Assembly: GCF_011759385.1 (NCBI RefSeq)
Contig: NZ_JAARLY010000006.1
Span: 62,001-126,000, forward strand
DNA: 64,000 bases
Reading direction: 5' to 3'
Source of the DNA: Oleiagrimonas sp. C23AA
GTDB taxonomy: Bacteria > Pseudomonadota > Gammaproteobacteria > Xanthomonadales > Rhodanobacteraceae
Position numbers and translations under genes: made by a program. The notes below the pieces were generated by a model. That model did not search any database. It had not been told where the DNA came from and saw nothing but the letters and a program-made list of their open reading frames with translations. Below are positions 8,975-18,184 of this stretch, piece by piece (position 1 is the stretch's first letter; each line of letters begins with the position of its first letter).

Positions 8975-9528
8975 GCGCACATCTCCTGCCATTGCTCGGG
9001 GGTGTTGGCGTTGGCCAGTTGCGGCCGGGCGTCGACGGGCACGGGCAGCGCCACGCCGTGCAGTGCCTGGACCAGCGCGCGCAAGCGCCGTTCGCGTGGC
9101 GGTCGCGCCATCAAGGCGCGCAGGACCTGACGCGTGGTTTCGTCCAGCCGCAGGCGCAGCGGCAGCACGTGGTCGGCGTAGTGCACCGCCGCGGCGCGCT
9201 CGTTCGCGGCCAGGCGGGCGAGCAGCGCGGCCGACAGGCGCGGCATGTCCACCGGCACGATCAGCAGCTCGGCATCGTCCAGCGCGTCGGCCACGCTGGT
9301 CAGTGCGCCGATGGGGCCGGCGTGCGGCCAGCGGTCGGCAATGGCGCCATCGCGGTCCCCGCTGACCAACACCGGCCGCGCGCCCGCTTGCGCCAGTTGC
9401 CGACGCATGTGCTCGAGCATGGTCAGGCCCTGCCAGCGCAGTTGCGCCTTGTCGCGGCCCATGCGCGAGGAGCGGCCGCCGGCCAATATCAGGCCGGTGA
9501 CAGGGGTGTTGTGCTCAGCCGTGGCCAT
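8971..9528 (-). CDS. mobA: Molybdenum cofactor guanylyltransferase
   Basis: The 185-residue enzyme attaches GMP from GTP to molybdopterin, making the MGD cofactor used by DMSO-reductase-family enzymes. It has the nucleotidyltransferase signature TGLILAGGRSSRMGRDKAQL near its N-terminus, GPIGALTSV, and VPVDMPRLSAAL with the metal-binding Asp. The frame is open far upstream, but the ATG at 9528 puts the LAGG motif at the normal place and overlaps the moaE end by 14 bp. MGD synthesis fits the divergent fdhD, a formate dehydrogenase factor. Confidence 0.9.
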   Translation of the reverse strand: MATAEHNTPVTGLILAGGRSSRMGRDKAQLRWQGLTMLEHMRRQLAQAGARPVLVSGDRDGAIADRWPHAGPIGALTSVADALDDAELLIVPVDMPRLSAALLARLAANERAAAVHYADHVLPLRLRLDETTRQVLRALMARPPRERRLRALVQALHGVALPVPVDARPQLANANTPEQWQEMCA

Positions 9529-10027
9529 GGCCGTGATGCTGGCCGCGCGCATGGCCGGCGTCGTGTTCGCGGGAGGTTTCGCACAACGAGCAGCCTTCGC
9601 TCCAGGCGCTGTCGCCGTCCTCATAATGCTCGCGCTTCCAGATCGGCGCTTCGTGTTTGACCGCCTCGATGACCATGCGGCAGGCGCGGAAGGCTTCGTC
9701 GCGATGCGGTGTGCCGGCGGCCACCACCACCGCCACATCTCCGACGGCCAGGCGGCCGGTGGCATGCACGATCGACAGCTTCAGTTCGCAGTCGACCGCT
9801 TGCACGGCGCGCTCGGCAAATCCGCGGAACAGGTTGCAGGCCAGTGCGGCATGGACCTGGTAGCTGATCCCGGTGACCACGCGTCCCAGGTTCTGCGCGC
9901 GTACCTTGCCGACAAAACAGGCCAGACCGCCAAACCGTGGGTCGGAGACAAAATCCAGCGCCGCGGCGGCATCGATGCCGCCCTCGGCGATATCGACAAT
10001 GCGTGCATCCAGCATCTCGGGGTTCAT
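9515..10027 (-). CDS. moaE: Molybdopterin synthase catalytic subunit with Cys/His-rich tail
   Basis: MoaE transfers sulfur from the MoaD C-terminus to cPMP to make molybdopterin. The 170-residue protein has the core FVGKVRAQNLG, the HRDEAF motif and the conserved KHEAPIWKRE lysines. The usual length is about 150; here the last ~30 residues form an unusual tail with CSLC near 146-149 and several histidines ending HHGHGHG, which looks metal-binding. It starts 5 bp after moaD and overlaps mobA. Confidence 0.92.
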   Translation of the reverse strand: MNPEMLDARIVDIAEGGIDAAAALDFVSDPRFGGLACFVGKVRAQNLGRVVTGISYQVHAALACNLFRGFAERAVQAVDCELKLSIVHATGRLAVGDVAVVVAAGTPHRDEAFRACRMVIEAVKHEAPIWKREHYEDGDSAWSEGCSLCETSREHDAGHARGQHHGHGHG

Positions 10028-10032
10028 CGCTC

Positions 10033-10293
10033 TTATCCCCCGCTGACCGGTGGCAGCACCGACAATTGACCGTTGTCCGGCACCGCGTCGTGCTCGCGCA
10101 GCACCGCGCTGTCGCTGGCAAACGCCGAGCGTGCCAAAAGACTCTCGCGCGGATCGCTCCAGTGCGCACGGGCGTGCTCGGTGAGCGCCTGGCGTGCGTC
10201 GGCGACGCGTGCGCCGTGGTCCAGCGTCAGCGTGACGCGGCCATCGGCCGCCGCATCGCCGAGTGCGCCGTAAAGCGTCAGGGTCACGATCAT
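10033..10293 (-). CDS. moaD: Molybdopterin synthase sulfur carrier subunit
   Basis: This 86-residue ubiquitin-like protein ends in the obligatory Gly-Gly (LSVLPPVSGG), which is thiocarboxylated and donates sulfur in the MoaD-MoaE complex. The start is the ATG at 10293, which overlaps the moeA stop as ATGA; the longer upstream frame is not used. It lies between moeA and moaE, its partner. Confidence 0.92.
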   Translation of the reverse strand: MIVTLTLYGALGDAAADGRVTLTLDHGARVADARQALTEHARAHWSDPRESLLARSAFASDSAVLREHDAVPDNGQLSVLPPVSGG

Positions 10294-11546
10294 GAAAGGG
10301 TATCTCCCAGCTGGGCGGCCTGATGGTGGCCGGGGCCATAGACATCGAGCAGGGTGCCGGCGGGCAGCTGTTCGGCCGCTTCCGGGCCGACGGCCCAGCA
10401 AGTGGCGGCGGCCAGCGGGCGAATGCGGAACGATTCCTGCCCGGCCAGCACGCGCACCTGTGGGCGGCCGTCCGCATCAGTTTCCAGCGCCGCCTTGTAG
10501 AACATGCGAAGCCCGGCCTTCTTGCGCGCCTCGCCGCCCAGCGGCAGGCGCAACGGGCGCTCGTCGGCCTGACCGAGCATGCGCCGCAGTGCCGGTTCGA
10601 CGAAAAAGCGCAGGCCCACGGCACCGGAAATCGGATTGCCGGGCAGGCCAAAGAACAGCGGACCTTCGGCCAGCTGCGCGAACAGCAGTGGCTTGCCGGG
10701 ACGCATCGCCACCTTGTGGAACAGCGTGTGCGCACCCAGGCGTTGCAGCGAATCGGGGATGAAATCGTAGCGGCCCATGGATACCGCGCCGGTGGACAGC
10801 ACCGCGTCGACGCCGGCATCCAGCGTACGACGCAGGGCCGCCTCGAAGGCGCCGCTGTCGTCGCTGACCGTTTCCCGGTGCACCACCTCGGCGCCGGCCA
10901 GCGCCAGGCGCGCGGCCAGATAGGGGCCGTTGCTGTTGCGGATCTGACCGGACTGCAAGGCCTGGCTGGCCTCGTCGACCAGTTCCTTGCCGGTGCAGAT
11001 CAGCGCCACGCGCGGGCGCCGCACCACCTGTACCTGGCCGATACCCAGCGCCGCGGCCAGCATCAGCTGGTTGGCGTCAAAGCGGCGGCCCGCGCTCAGC
11101 GCAATGGCATCGGCATCGATGTCGCTGCCGGCGTAGCGCAGGTTCTGGCCCGGTGCCAGTGGTGCCTTCAAACGAATGCGCGTGGCGCGACCGCTGGCAT
11201 CGTGGGCTAGCACTTCCGCCTGTTCGACCGGGATCACCGCGTCCAGGCCGTCGGGCACGCGCGCGCCGGTCATGATGGAAAAGCCGCGGTCGCCGCGCGC
11301 CATGTCGATGTCGCCGGCAGCGCGTTCACCGACAATATCGGCCTCGTCGCCGGCCGGCAGCGTGTCACCGCCGGTGGCCAGCGCGAAACCGTCCATGGCC
11401 GAGTTGTCGAAGGGCGGCAGCGCGGCCGGGCTGAGCTCGGGCGCGGCCAGTACCCGCCCCAGCGCCGCCTCCACCGGCAGCGATTGCGCCTCCAGACGCG
11501 GCGCGCTTTCCAGCACCGTGGCCAGTGCCTGGGCGTAGTCGATCAT
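10290..11546 (-). CDS. moeA: Molybdopterin molybdenumtransferase
   Basis: MoeA inserts molybdate into adenylated molybdopterin. The 418-residue length is standard. Seen in order: domain start with LPPFDNSAMDGFAL, IMTGARVPDGLDAVIPVEQ, the MogA-like domain with ALICTGKELVDEASQALQSGQIRNSNGPYL and STGAVSMGRYD, then GKPLLFAQL and FGLPGNPISGAVGLRFFVEPALR. It overlaps moaCB by 4 bp and moaD by 4 bp, so the genes are translationally coupled. Confidence 0.94.
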   Translation of the reverse strand: MIDYAQALATVLESAPRLEAQSLPVEAALGRVLAAPELSPAALPPFDNSAMDGFALATGGDTLPAGDEADIVGERAAGDIDMARGDRGFSIMTGARVPDGLDAVIPVEQAEVLAHDASGRATRIRLKAPLAPGQNLRYAGSDIDADAIALSAGRRFDANQLMLAAALGIGQVQVVRRPRVALICTGKELVDEASQALQSGQIRNSNGPYLAARLALAGAEVVHRETVSDDSGAFEAALRRTLDAGVDAVLSTGAVSMGRYDFIPDSLQRLGAHTLFHKVAMRPGKPLLFAQLAEGPLFFGLPGNPISGAVGLRFFVEPALRRMLGQADERPLRLPLGGEARKKAGLRMFYKAALETDADGRPQVRVLAGQESFRIRPLAAATCWAVGPEAAEQLPAGTLLDVYGPGHHQAAQLGDTLS

Positions 11547-12559
11547 GCGTGGTCTCCGCCGGCGGCCATGCTCAGCGCATGGGCCAGGATCGGCGCCAGG
11601 ATGTCCATGCCCTGCGCGGCGGCCTTGGCGCTGCCGGGCAGGGCGATGATCAGCGTGCGCCCGGCCAGCACCGCCTCGGCGCGGCTGAGCCAGGCCATCG
11701 GCGTGAAATGGCGGCTTTCGCTGCGGAACAGTTCGCCCAGGCCCGGCACGCGGCGCGCATCGAGTTCGGCCAGGGCTTCCGGGGTGATGTCACGCGGCCC
11801 CAGGCCGGTGCCGCCGCTGAGCAGCACCAGCGCGGTGTCGGCATCGGTCTCGGCGCGCAGCGCCTCGAGCAGACGCCCGCGATCATCGGGCAGCACGGTG
11901 GCTGCCTCGACCTGTGCCTCCAGCGCGCGCAGGCGCTCGACCAGCAGCGCGCCGGAGCGGTCTTCGTAATCGCCACGCGCGGCGCGGTCGCTGAGTGTGA
12001 TGACCGCGCAGCGCGCCTGTTTCAGCCCTGCCGGCGCGCGGGGACGGAAGCGCTCGATCTCGGTCTCGCTCATGCCGTCCGGGTGTTGCCAAAGGCCCTT
12101 CTTGCCGCCTTCCTTGAACAGCAGGCGCACGCCGCCCAGGGTCAGCGCCGGCTGCACCGGCTTGGTCAGGTCGTACAGGGTCAGCAAGGCCGCATTGACG
12201 CCGGCCAGGGTTTCCATCTCGACACCGGTGCGGGCAATAGTGGCGACCTCGCAGTACACGCGGATCACCGCGCGCTCGGGCACCGGCTGGCAGTGCACCT
12301 CGACATATTCCAGCGGCAGCGGATGGCATAGCGGCATCAGCGCCGAGGCCTGCTTGGCACCCTGCAGGCCGGCCACTTCGGCCATGCCCAGCGCGTCGCC
12401 CTTGGGCAGGCCGCGCTCGACGATCACCTTGAAGGTGTCCGCGCCGGGATCGAGCTCGCCCACGGCGACGGCGCGGCGTTCGGTGGGCCGTTTGCGGCGC
12501 ACATCGGCCATGTGAAACTGCGAAGCGTTGCGGGAAGACGCGACGGCGTCGTGCGCCAT
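11543..12559 (-). CDS. moaCB: Bifunctional MoaC-MoaB fusion
   Basis: The 338-residue protein joins MoaC and a MoaB/MogA domain. Residues ~15-165 are MoaC (FHMADVRRKRPTERRAVAVG, LMPLCHPLPLEYVEV, GVEMETLAGVNAALLTLYD), which helps convert the MoaA product to cPMP. Residues ~180-330 are the MoaB/MogA adenylyltransferase-like domain (VITLSDRAARGDYEDRSG, LLSGGTGLGPRDITPEAL, LIIALPGSAKAA). Such fusions are known in several proteobacteria. It starts 3 bp after moaA and overlaps moeA by 4 bp. Confidence 0.93.
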   Translation of the reverse strand: MAHDAVASSRNASQFHMADVRRKRPTERRAVAVGELDPGADTFKVIVERGLPKGDALGMAEVAGLQGAKQASALMPLCHPLPLEYVEVHCQPVPERAVIRVYCEVATIARTGVEMETLAGVNAALLTLYDLTKPVQPALTLGGVRLLFKEGGKKGLWQHPDGMSETEIERFRPRAPAGLKQARCAVITLSDRAARGDYEDRSGALLVERLRALEAQVEAATVLPDDRGRLLEALRAETDADTALVLLSGGTGLGPRDITPEALAELDARRVPGLGELFRSESRHFTPMAWLSRAEAVLAGRTLIIALPGSAKAAAQGMDILAPILAHALSMAAGGDHA

Positions 12560-12562
12560 GGA

Positions 12563-13546
12563 TCAGCCTCCGGTGGATGCAAGATGGGGTGTGATGCCGG
12601 TGTGGCCCTGATGCAGGAAGTGGCCCTTTTCCTTGCGCCCGATCTGCCCGCCAATGGCGCGGACCAGGGCCTCCTGATCGGCGTCGTCCTGCAGCAGGTG
12701 GCGCAACGGAATGCCAAAGTCGCCGAACAGGCACAACCTAAGATCACCAGTGGCGGTGACACGAAGGCGGTTGCAGCCGGCGCAGAAATCCTTCGCATAC
12801 GGCGCGATGATGCCAATGTGACCGGCGTAATCGGGATGCACCAGTTCGCGCGCGGGGCCGGCATCGGCGCGGCGTGGGCGTTCGCGCCAGCCGCTGTCCA
12901 GCAGATGCGCCATCACGCTGGCTGCACGCACGTGGTGACGGCGGAAAAAGTCCAGGTTGTCGCCGGTCTGCATCAGCTCGATAAAGCGCACGCCGACGGC
13001 GTGATCGCGCAGGTAGTCCAGCCATGCCGGCAGCTGCTGGTCGTTGACATCGCGCATCAACACGGCATTGATCTTCACCGATGGCAGGCCGCGCGCCAGT
13101 GCCAGATCGATGCCCTGGAGAATGGAGTCGAGCCGGTCATGCCCGGTGATGCGTGCAAAACAGGCGCGGTCCAGGCTGTCCATGCTGACGTTGATGGCGC
13201 CAAGGCCGGCATCCATCCATTCGTTCAGACGCCGCGTCAGCAGCACGCCATTGGTGGTCATGGCGATGCGCTCGACGCCCGGCACCGCCGCGGCGGTGGC
13301 GATGATGTCGGTCAGGTCACGGCGCAGGCTGGGTTCGCCACCGGTGATGCGCAGCTTGTGCATACCCAGATGCTGGAAGCCGGTCAGCAGGCGCGTGATT
13401 TCGTCCAGGCGCAACGGCCCGGCCGCCTTCGGATCGGCCTTGTAGCCGTTGGGCAGGCAATAGGTGCAACGAAAGTTGCAGGCGGGAATGATGGACAGGC
13501 GCAGGTACGGAAACCTGCGACCGAATGCATCGGCCAGCGGGTGCAT
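12563..13546 (-). CDS. moaA: GTP 3',8-cyclase
   Basis: MoaA is the radical-SAM enzyme that starts Moco synthesis by cyclising GTP. The 327-residue protein has the N-terminal cluster motif CNFRCTYC, GGEPSLRRD for SAM binding, and the C-terminal second cluster CAGCNRLRVTATGDLRLCLF. The ATG at 13546 is preceded by AAAGGAG; a longer frame to 13654 runs through the leader and is rejected. It is the first gene of the ten-gene operon, behind a structured leader. Confidence 0.93.
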   Translation of the reverse strand: MHPLADAFGRRFPYLRLSIIPACNFRCTYCLPNGYKADPKAAGPLRLDEITRLLTGFQHLGMHKLRITGGEPSLRRDLTDIIATAAAVPGVERIAMTTNGVLLTRRLNEWMDAGLGAINVSMDSLDRACFARITGHDRLDSILQGIDLALARGLPSVKINAVLMRDVNDQQLPAWLDYLRDHAVGVRFIELMQTGDNLDFFRRHHVRAASVMAHLLDSGWRERPRRADAGPARELVHPDYAGHIGIIAPYAKDFCAGCNRLRVTATGDLRLCLFGDFGIPLRHLLQDDADQEALVRAIGGQIGRKEKGHFLHQGHTGITPHLASTGG

Positions 13547-13690
13547 GTACGTATGCTCCTTTCCAAGGTCGGGAGGCGGAACGCGTTTCCGGTTCCACCC
13601 TGGTGATACCGTGAAGGCATCACGGACGCCATACCCTATGCCGCTTGTCGGCACGTAGGCAGGGCGCCTCGGAGTTGTTGACGATTCACC
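13547..13690 (-). promoter_or_regulatory. Structured moaA leader, candidate molybdenum-cofactor riboswitch
   Basis: Two strong stem-loops lie just upstream of moaA. An 8-bp stem pairs 13575-13582 with 13592-13599 around a loop that reads CGGAAACGC on the minus strand, and a 6-bp stem pairs 13605-13610 with 13616-13621. The nearer one ends about 10 bases from the AAAGGAG ribosome site. Position and GNRA-like loop fit a Moco RNA controlling moaA, a known riboswitch class, but I could not confirm the consensus by eye. Confidence 0.4.
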
Positions 13691-13915
13691 TTGAGTCTAG
13701 CACCGGGATGCGATGGTGCAGGCTGCCTTCGCCACCCCGTTGGCGCCATGTTCATGCGCGCTTGACCCATCCATGAGCGAGATGAAAATACCGTGCATGC
13801 ACCCGTCACATCGTCTGCACGAAATTTTCATCGATGGCGCACCTAGCCTTGTCGCCATGACGGACCTTTTCGCCACTGCCTGGCCTCCATTTTGCGCATG
13901 GCCGCAGGTGCTCCG

Positions 13916-14719
13916 ATGAGCCGCGGCTTCGTGCGCCGCACGGTGGAGCGCCGCCTGCCCGGCGGCATCGAGCAAGCCGAAGACAGCCTGGCCGAGGAAG
14001 TGCCGGTGGCGCTGGTGTTCAACGATCAGCCGTTCGCGGTGATGATGGCCACACCGGGCGATCTGGATGATTTTGCCCGCGGCTTCGCGCTCAGCGAGGG
14101 GCTGGTTGAGCACGCTGCGCAGATCCGCGATGTCAGCATCCACGAGCGCCTGGAAGGCATCGAGGTGGCGGTCACCTGCGAACAAACGCCGGCGGCGCTG
14201 CAGGCCGGTCCCGGTCATGAGCGCTTGTTGCCTGGGCGCAGCGGCTGCGGCCTGTGTGGCGCGCGCACGCTGGAAGATGCCGTGCGCCAGCCGCGCATCG
14301 TGGGCCGTGGCCCGGCCATCGATGCCGCCACCCTGGAACGGGCGCTGGGCGCGCTGCGCGAGGGGCAGTCACTGAATCGCGAGACCGGCGCCGTGCACGC
14401 CGCCGCCTGGGCCGACGATCAGGGCCATATCGTGCTGGTGCGCGAAGATGTCGGCCGCCACAACGCGCTGGACAAGCTGGTCGGCGCCATGGGCCGGGCT
14501 GGCGTCGATGTCGAACACGGCTTTGCCCTGGTCACCAGTCGCGCCAGCTACGAAATGGTCACCAAGGCCACCGCCGCCGGCATCACCCTGATGGCGGCCA
14601 TCTCCGCGCCCACCGCCCTGGCCGTGCAACTGGCCCGCAGCGCCGGCCTGACCCTGGTCGGCTTCGCCCGGCCGGGACGGCATGTCGTCTATAGCCATCC
14701 CGAACGGTTGCGCACCTAG
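13916..14719 (+). CDS. fdhD: Formate dehydrogenase accessory sulfurtransferase
   Basis: FdhD carries sulfur from the IscS desulfurase to the Mo-bisMGD of formate dehydrogenase. This 267-residue protein has the key cysteine loop SGCGLCGART (CxxC type) near residue 115, LNRETGAVHAAAW and the C-terminal REDVGRHNALDKLVGA, SRASYEMVTKATAAG and GLTLVGFARPGRHVVY. The ATG at 13916 is chosen, with AGGTG upstream; starts at 13892 or 13898 would add a few residues. It is divergent from the Moco operon and shares its regulatory region. Confidence 0.92.
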   Translation: MSRGFVRRTVERRLPGGIEQAEDSLAEEVPVALVFNDQPFAVMMATPGDLDDFARGFALSEGLVEHAAQIRDVSIHERLEGIEVAVTCEQTPAALQAGPGHERLLPGRSGCGLCGARTLEDAVRQPRIVGRGPAIDAATLERALGALREGQSLNRETGAVHAAAWADDQGHIVLVREDVGRHNALDKLVGAMGRAGVDVEHGFALVTSRASYEMVTKATAAGITLMAAISAPTALAVQLARSAGLTLVGFARPGRHVVYSHPERLRT

Positions 14720-14725
14720 CCTTGG

Positions 14726-15550
14726 TTATTGGCGGGCGCCGCGTGGGTTGGGCGGCGTCGGGGCTGGTTCGGAGCTTCGGAACGGGTTGATGTCCAGGCC
14801 GCCGCGGCGGGTGTAGCGCGCGTAGACGCTCAGGAAACTGGGCGCGCAGCGCTGCATCAGGTCGGTCCAGATGCGCTCCACGCACTGCTCGTGGAACTCG
14901 TTGTGCTCGCGGAACGAAATCAGGTAACGCAGCAGGCCTTTGTGGTCGATGGCCGGGCCACGGTAGGCAATGATCACGCTGCCCCAGTCCGGCTGGCCGG
15001 TCACCGGGCAGTTGGACTTGAGCAGGTGCGAGACCAGGCGCTCTTCGACCGGCGCACCACGGGCGCTCAGGAACTCGGCGCACGGTGGGCCGTAGTGGTC
15101 GATGGCGATATCCAGCGTATCGATCACGATGCCGTCGGGCTCACTCAGCGACAGCGTGGCGAAATCGCGGGCCTCGGTCAGCTCAACCTGCACCGGGGCA
15201 CCGGCAGCGGCGGAAAGATCCTCGCGCAGGCGCTGGCTCAACGTGGCCGTATCCAGGCGCTCGGCGGAGAAGCTGTTCAGATACAGCTTGAAGGACTTGG
15301 ACTCGATGATGTTGGGCGAGTCGGCCGGCACGTCGAAGCGGGCCACGGCCACCTGTGGCTTGCCGCGCGTATCCAGCCACGACAGCTCGTAGGCATTCCA
15401 GATATCCACACCGGAAAACGGCAGTGCGCCATCGTCGATGCCGATCTCGGCACGCTTGTCGCGACGCGGAATCGGGAACAACTGTGCGGGGTCGTACTGG
15501 CGCGGGTAGTCGCTGGATTTGCCCAGCGGCGAGTGCTCGGGGGTACTCAT
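14726..15550 (-). CDS. queF: NADPH-dependent 7-cyano-7-deazaguanine reductase
   Basis: QueF reduces preQ0 to preQ1 in queuosine biosynthesis. This is the long, two-domain form (274 residues): an N-terminal half with the [13 protein letters not shown] substrate motif, and a C-terminal half with the catalytic cysteine in [15 protein letters not shown] and [14 protein letters not shown]. The ATG at 15550 ([13 protein letters not shown]) matches family starts; the frame open to 15712 is not used. It is convergent with fdhD with only 6 bp between stops. Confidence 0.93.
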   Translation of the reverse strand: MSTPEHSPLGKSSDYPRQYDPAQLFPIPRRDKRAEIGIDDGALPFSGVDIWNAYELSWLDTRGKPQVAVARFDVPADSPNIIESKSFKLYLNSFSAERLDTATLSQRLREDLSAAAGAPVQVELTEARDFATLSLSEPDGIVIDTLDIAIDHYGPPCAEFLSARGAPVEERLVSHLLKSNCPVTGQPDWGSVIIAYRGPAIDHKGLLRYLISFREHNEFHEQCVERIWTDLMQRCAPSFLSVYARYTRRGGLDINPFRSSEPAPTPPNPRGARQ

Positions 15551-15712
15551 GGGGCGTGCTGCATGCGGGTAGGCGGCCATTCTAGCGTGGCCCGGCGCGA
15601 CCTTTGGCATAGGCCGGTAAGGCCGCGCCGCGCTAGCATCGGTCAGTCGGGGCGTGTCCCATCGGCGCAGCTCGCGCCCGCCTGCCCCGTGGAAAGACAA
15701 GGTGGAGATCAC

Positions 15713-18097
15713 ATGCTATCGATGACCCCGACGGCGCGGCTGGGCTGCGCACTGGCTCTTGGGCTGGCCTCGTTCGGCGCGCTGGCGCAGCCGGGCGCCA
15801 AGCTCACCGACAAGGACTATGCGCGCGCCGAGCGCTTCATGGTCTACAACACGCGCAAACTGGTCGACCACGACGTGCGTCGCGTGCACTGGCTGGGCGA
15901 CAGTCAGTTCTGGTATGTCGACACCGATCACGGCGTCGAGCACTACATGCGCATGAACGCGGGCACCGGCAAGGCTGAGCCGGCCTTTGACGCCGACAAG
16001 CTGGCCGCCGCGCTGAATGCAGTCATCGACGGCAAGAAGGACAGCAAGGCCAAGCCGATCAAGGCCGGCAAGCTGCCGATCAGCGACATGACGTTGCCCA
16101 AGCAGGGTCACTTCCAGGTCACCGTGCGTGGCACCGAGTACACCTGTGATCTCTCGGCCAAGGCCGAGTGCGTGAAGGGCAATCTCGATGCCGTGCTGGC
16201 CGGTCACAAAGCCGACAAGGGCATCGCTGCGCTCAAGGGCGTGGTCTCGCCGGACGGCAAGCAGGTGGCCTTCATCCGCGACTGGAACCTGTGGGTGCGT
16301 GACATCGCCACCGGCAAGGAGCGCCAGCTCACCCACGATGGCGTGAAGAACTACGGCTACGCCACCGACAACGCCGGCTGGGTGCACTCGGACCAGGCCG
16401 TGCTGGTGTGGTCGCCCGATTCGAAGAAGATCGCCACCTTCCAGCAGGACCAGCGCAAGGTCGGTGACATGGCCATCGTCGGCGCGGCCATCGGCCATCC
16501 CAAGATCGAGGTCTGGAAGTACCCGCTGGTCGGTGACAAGCACGTGCCGATGATCCACCGCGTGGTCATCGACGTGCCTGGCGATAAGGTGGTGCGGCTG
16601 AAGATGAAGCCCGATTTCCACCGCTCCACATTGTGCGATGACATCAGCTGCTTCGGCCATGGCGCCTGGGAAGATGTGAAGTGGTCCAAGGACAGCCAGT
16701 CGCTGGCCTTCGTGTCCACTTCGCGCGGCCACAAGCACGAGTGGTTCCGTATTGCCAACCCCGAGACCGGCGCCGTGCGCACGGTGTTCGAGGAATCGGT
16801 GCCCACCTACTACGAGAGCGGCATCGAGGGCGTCAACTGGCGCTATCTTTCCAAGGCCAAGCAGGCCATTTGGCCGTCTGAATGCAGCAACTGGAACCAG
16901 CTGTACCTGTACAGCCTGCGCACCGGCAAGATGCTGCACCCGATCACCACCGGCAAGGGCAACGTCTCGGACGTGCTGCATCTGGACCGCAGCAAGCGCC
17001 AGGTGTGGTTCACCGCGGTCGGTCGCGAAAAGGGCGTCAACCCGTACTACCGCCAGCTGTGGAAGGCCTCGCTCAATGGCGGCAAGGCTACCTTGCTGAC
17101 GCCGGAGAAGGCCGATCACTCGATCACCATGTCGCCGGATGGCCGTTACTTTGTCGACAGCTATTCGACGCCGACCACGCCGCCGGTCACCGTGTTGCGT
17201 GCATCCAGCGATGGCCATGTCATCGCCACCGTGGCGCGTGCCGATATCTCGCGTCTGAAGGCCGCCGGCTGGGTGCCGCCGATTCCGTTCACCGTGACCG
17301 CGCGTGACGGCAAGACCAAGCTCTACGGCATGATGTTCAAGCCGACCCACTTCGATCCACACAAGAAATATCCGCTGGTCGACTACGTGTACCCGGGTCC
17401 GCAGACCGGCTCGGTGCGTGGCCGCAGCTTCTCGGCGGCGCGTGGCGATCACCAGGCCATGGCCGAGCTGGGCTTCATCGTCATCGCCCTGGATGGCATG
17501 GGCACGCCGTGGCGCTCCAAGGCCTTCCACAACACCTGGTATGGCGACATGGGCGACAACACGCTGCCCGACCAGGTCAAGGGCATCAAGGAGTTGGCCA
17601 AGCGCTACAGCTGGATCGACCTCAACCGCGTCGGCATCTGGGGCCATTCCGGTGGCGGCAACACCACCGCCGATGCGCTGTTCCGCTATCCGGACTTCTT
17701 CAAGGTTGGTTGGGCCGAGTCGGGCAACCACGACAACCGCAACTACGAGGCCGACTGGGGCGAGAAGTACCAGGGCCTGCTGAAGAAGAACAAGGACGGC
17801 AGCACCAATTACGACAACCAGTCCAACCCGGACATCGCCAAGCAGCTGAAGGGTCACCTGATGCTCACCTACGGCACGTTGGATGACAATGTGCCGCCGG
17901 AGAACACGCAGATGGTGGTGCAGGCGCTGATCAAGGCCAACCGCGATTTCGACATGATCGCCATCCCCAACGTGCACCACGGCTATGGCTATGCCACGCC
18001 GTACATCACGCGTCGGCGCTGGGACTACTTCGTGCGCTACCTGGCCGGCGACACCCCGCCGTCCGAATACAAGCTCAAGGCGTGGCCCTGGTACTGA
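15713..18097 (+). CDS. Secreted S9-family dipeptidyl peptidase (DPP-IV-like)
   Basis: The 794-residue enzyme has a signal peptide ([16 protein letters not shown]), an eight-bladed beta-propeller (about 60-560) and a C-terminal alpha/beta-hydrolase domain. The catalytic triad is visible: Ser about 646 in [13 protein letters not shown], Asp about 724-725 in [11 protein letters not shown], and His about 756 in NVHHGYGY. It should cleave dipeptides, often Xaa-Pro, from peptide N-termini in the periplasm. The frame is open to 14729, but GGTGGAG before the ATG at 15713 and the signal peptide fix the start. Confidence 0.9.
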   Translation: MLSMTPTARLGCALALGLASFGALAQPGAKLTDKDYARAERFMVYNTRKLVDHDVRRVHWLGDSQFWYVDTDHGVEHYMRMNAGTGKAEPAFDADKLAAALNAVIDGKKDSKAKPIKAGKLPISDMTLPKQGHFQVTVRGTEYTCDLSAKAECVKGNLDAVLAGHKADKGIAALKGVVSPDGKQVAFIRDWNLWVRDIATGKERQLTHDGVKNYGYATDNAGWVHSDQAVLVWSPDSKKIATFQQDQRKVGDMAIVGAAIGHPKIEVWKYPLVGDKHVPMIHRVVIDVPGDKVVRLKMKPDFHRSTLCDDISCFGHGAWEDVKWSKDSQSLAFVSTSRGHKHEWFRIANPETGAVRTVFEESVPTYYESGIEGVNWRYLSKAKQAIWPSECSNWNQLYLYSLRTGKMLHPITTGKGNVSDVLHLDRSKRQVWFTAVGREKGVNPYYRQLWKASLNGGKATLLTPEKADHSITMSPDGRYFVDSYSTPTTPPVTVLRASSDGHVIATVARADISRLKAAGWVPPIPFTVTARDGKTKLYGMMFKPTHFDPHKKYPLVDYVYPGPQTGSVRGRSFSAARGDHQAMAELGFIVIALDGMGTPWRSKAFHNTWYGDMGDNTLPDQVKGIKELAKRYSWIDLNRVGIWGHSGGGNTTADALFRYPDFFKVGWAESGNHDNRNYEADWGEKYQGLLKKNKDGSTNYDNQSNPDIAKQLKGHLMLTYGTLDDNVPPENTQMVVQALIKANRDFDMIAIPNVHHGYGYATPYITRRRWDYFVRYLAGDTPPSEYKLKAWPWY

Positions 18098-18128
18098 TAT
18101 CCGGGCAACGCGTGTCGCTTGAAAAACG

Positions 18129-18161
18129 AAAAGCCGGCCCTGTGAGGGGGCCGGCTTTTCT
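18129..18161. terminator. Bidirectional intrinsic terminator
   Basis: AAAGCCGGCCC pairs with GGGCCGGCTTTT around a short loop, giving a GC-rich stem flanked by A- and T-tracts on both sides. It serves the convergent S9 peptidase and BlaR1-like genes. Confidence 0.85.
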
Positions 18162-18184
18162 CTTGCTTGCCTGACGGCGGGGGC

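Noticed and set aside
14729..15712. N-terminal extension of the S9 peptidase frame by 328 codons
   Set aside because: It runs antisense through queF, and the signal peptide plus GGTGGAG before 15713 fix the real start.
15716..17980. 754-codon open frame antisense to the S9 peptidase
   Set aside because: Shadow of a GC-rich coding region; low-complexity His/Gly/Val composition with no domain.
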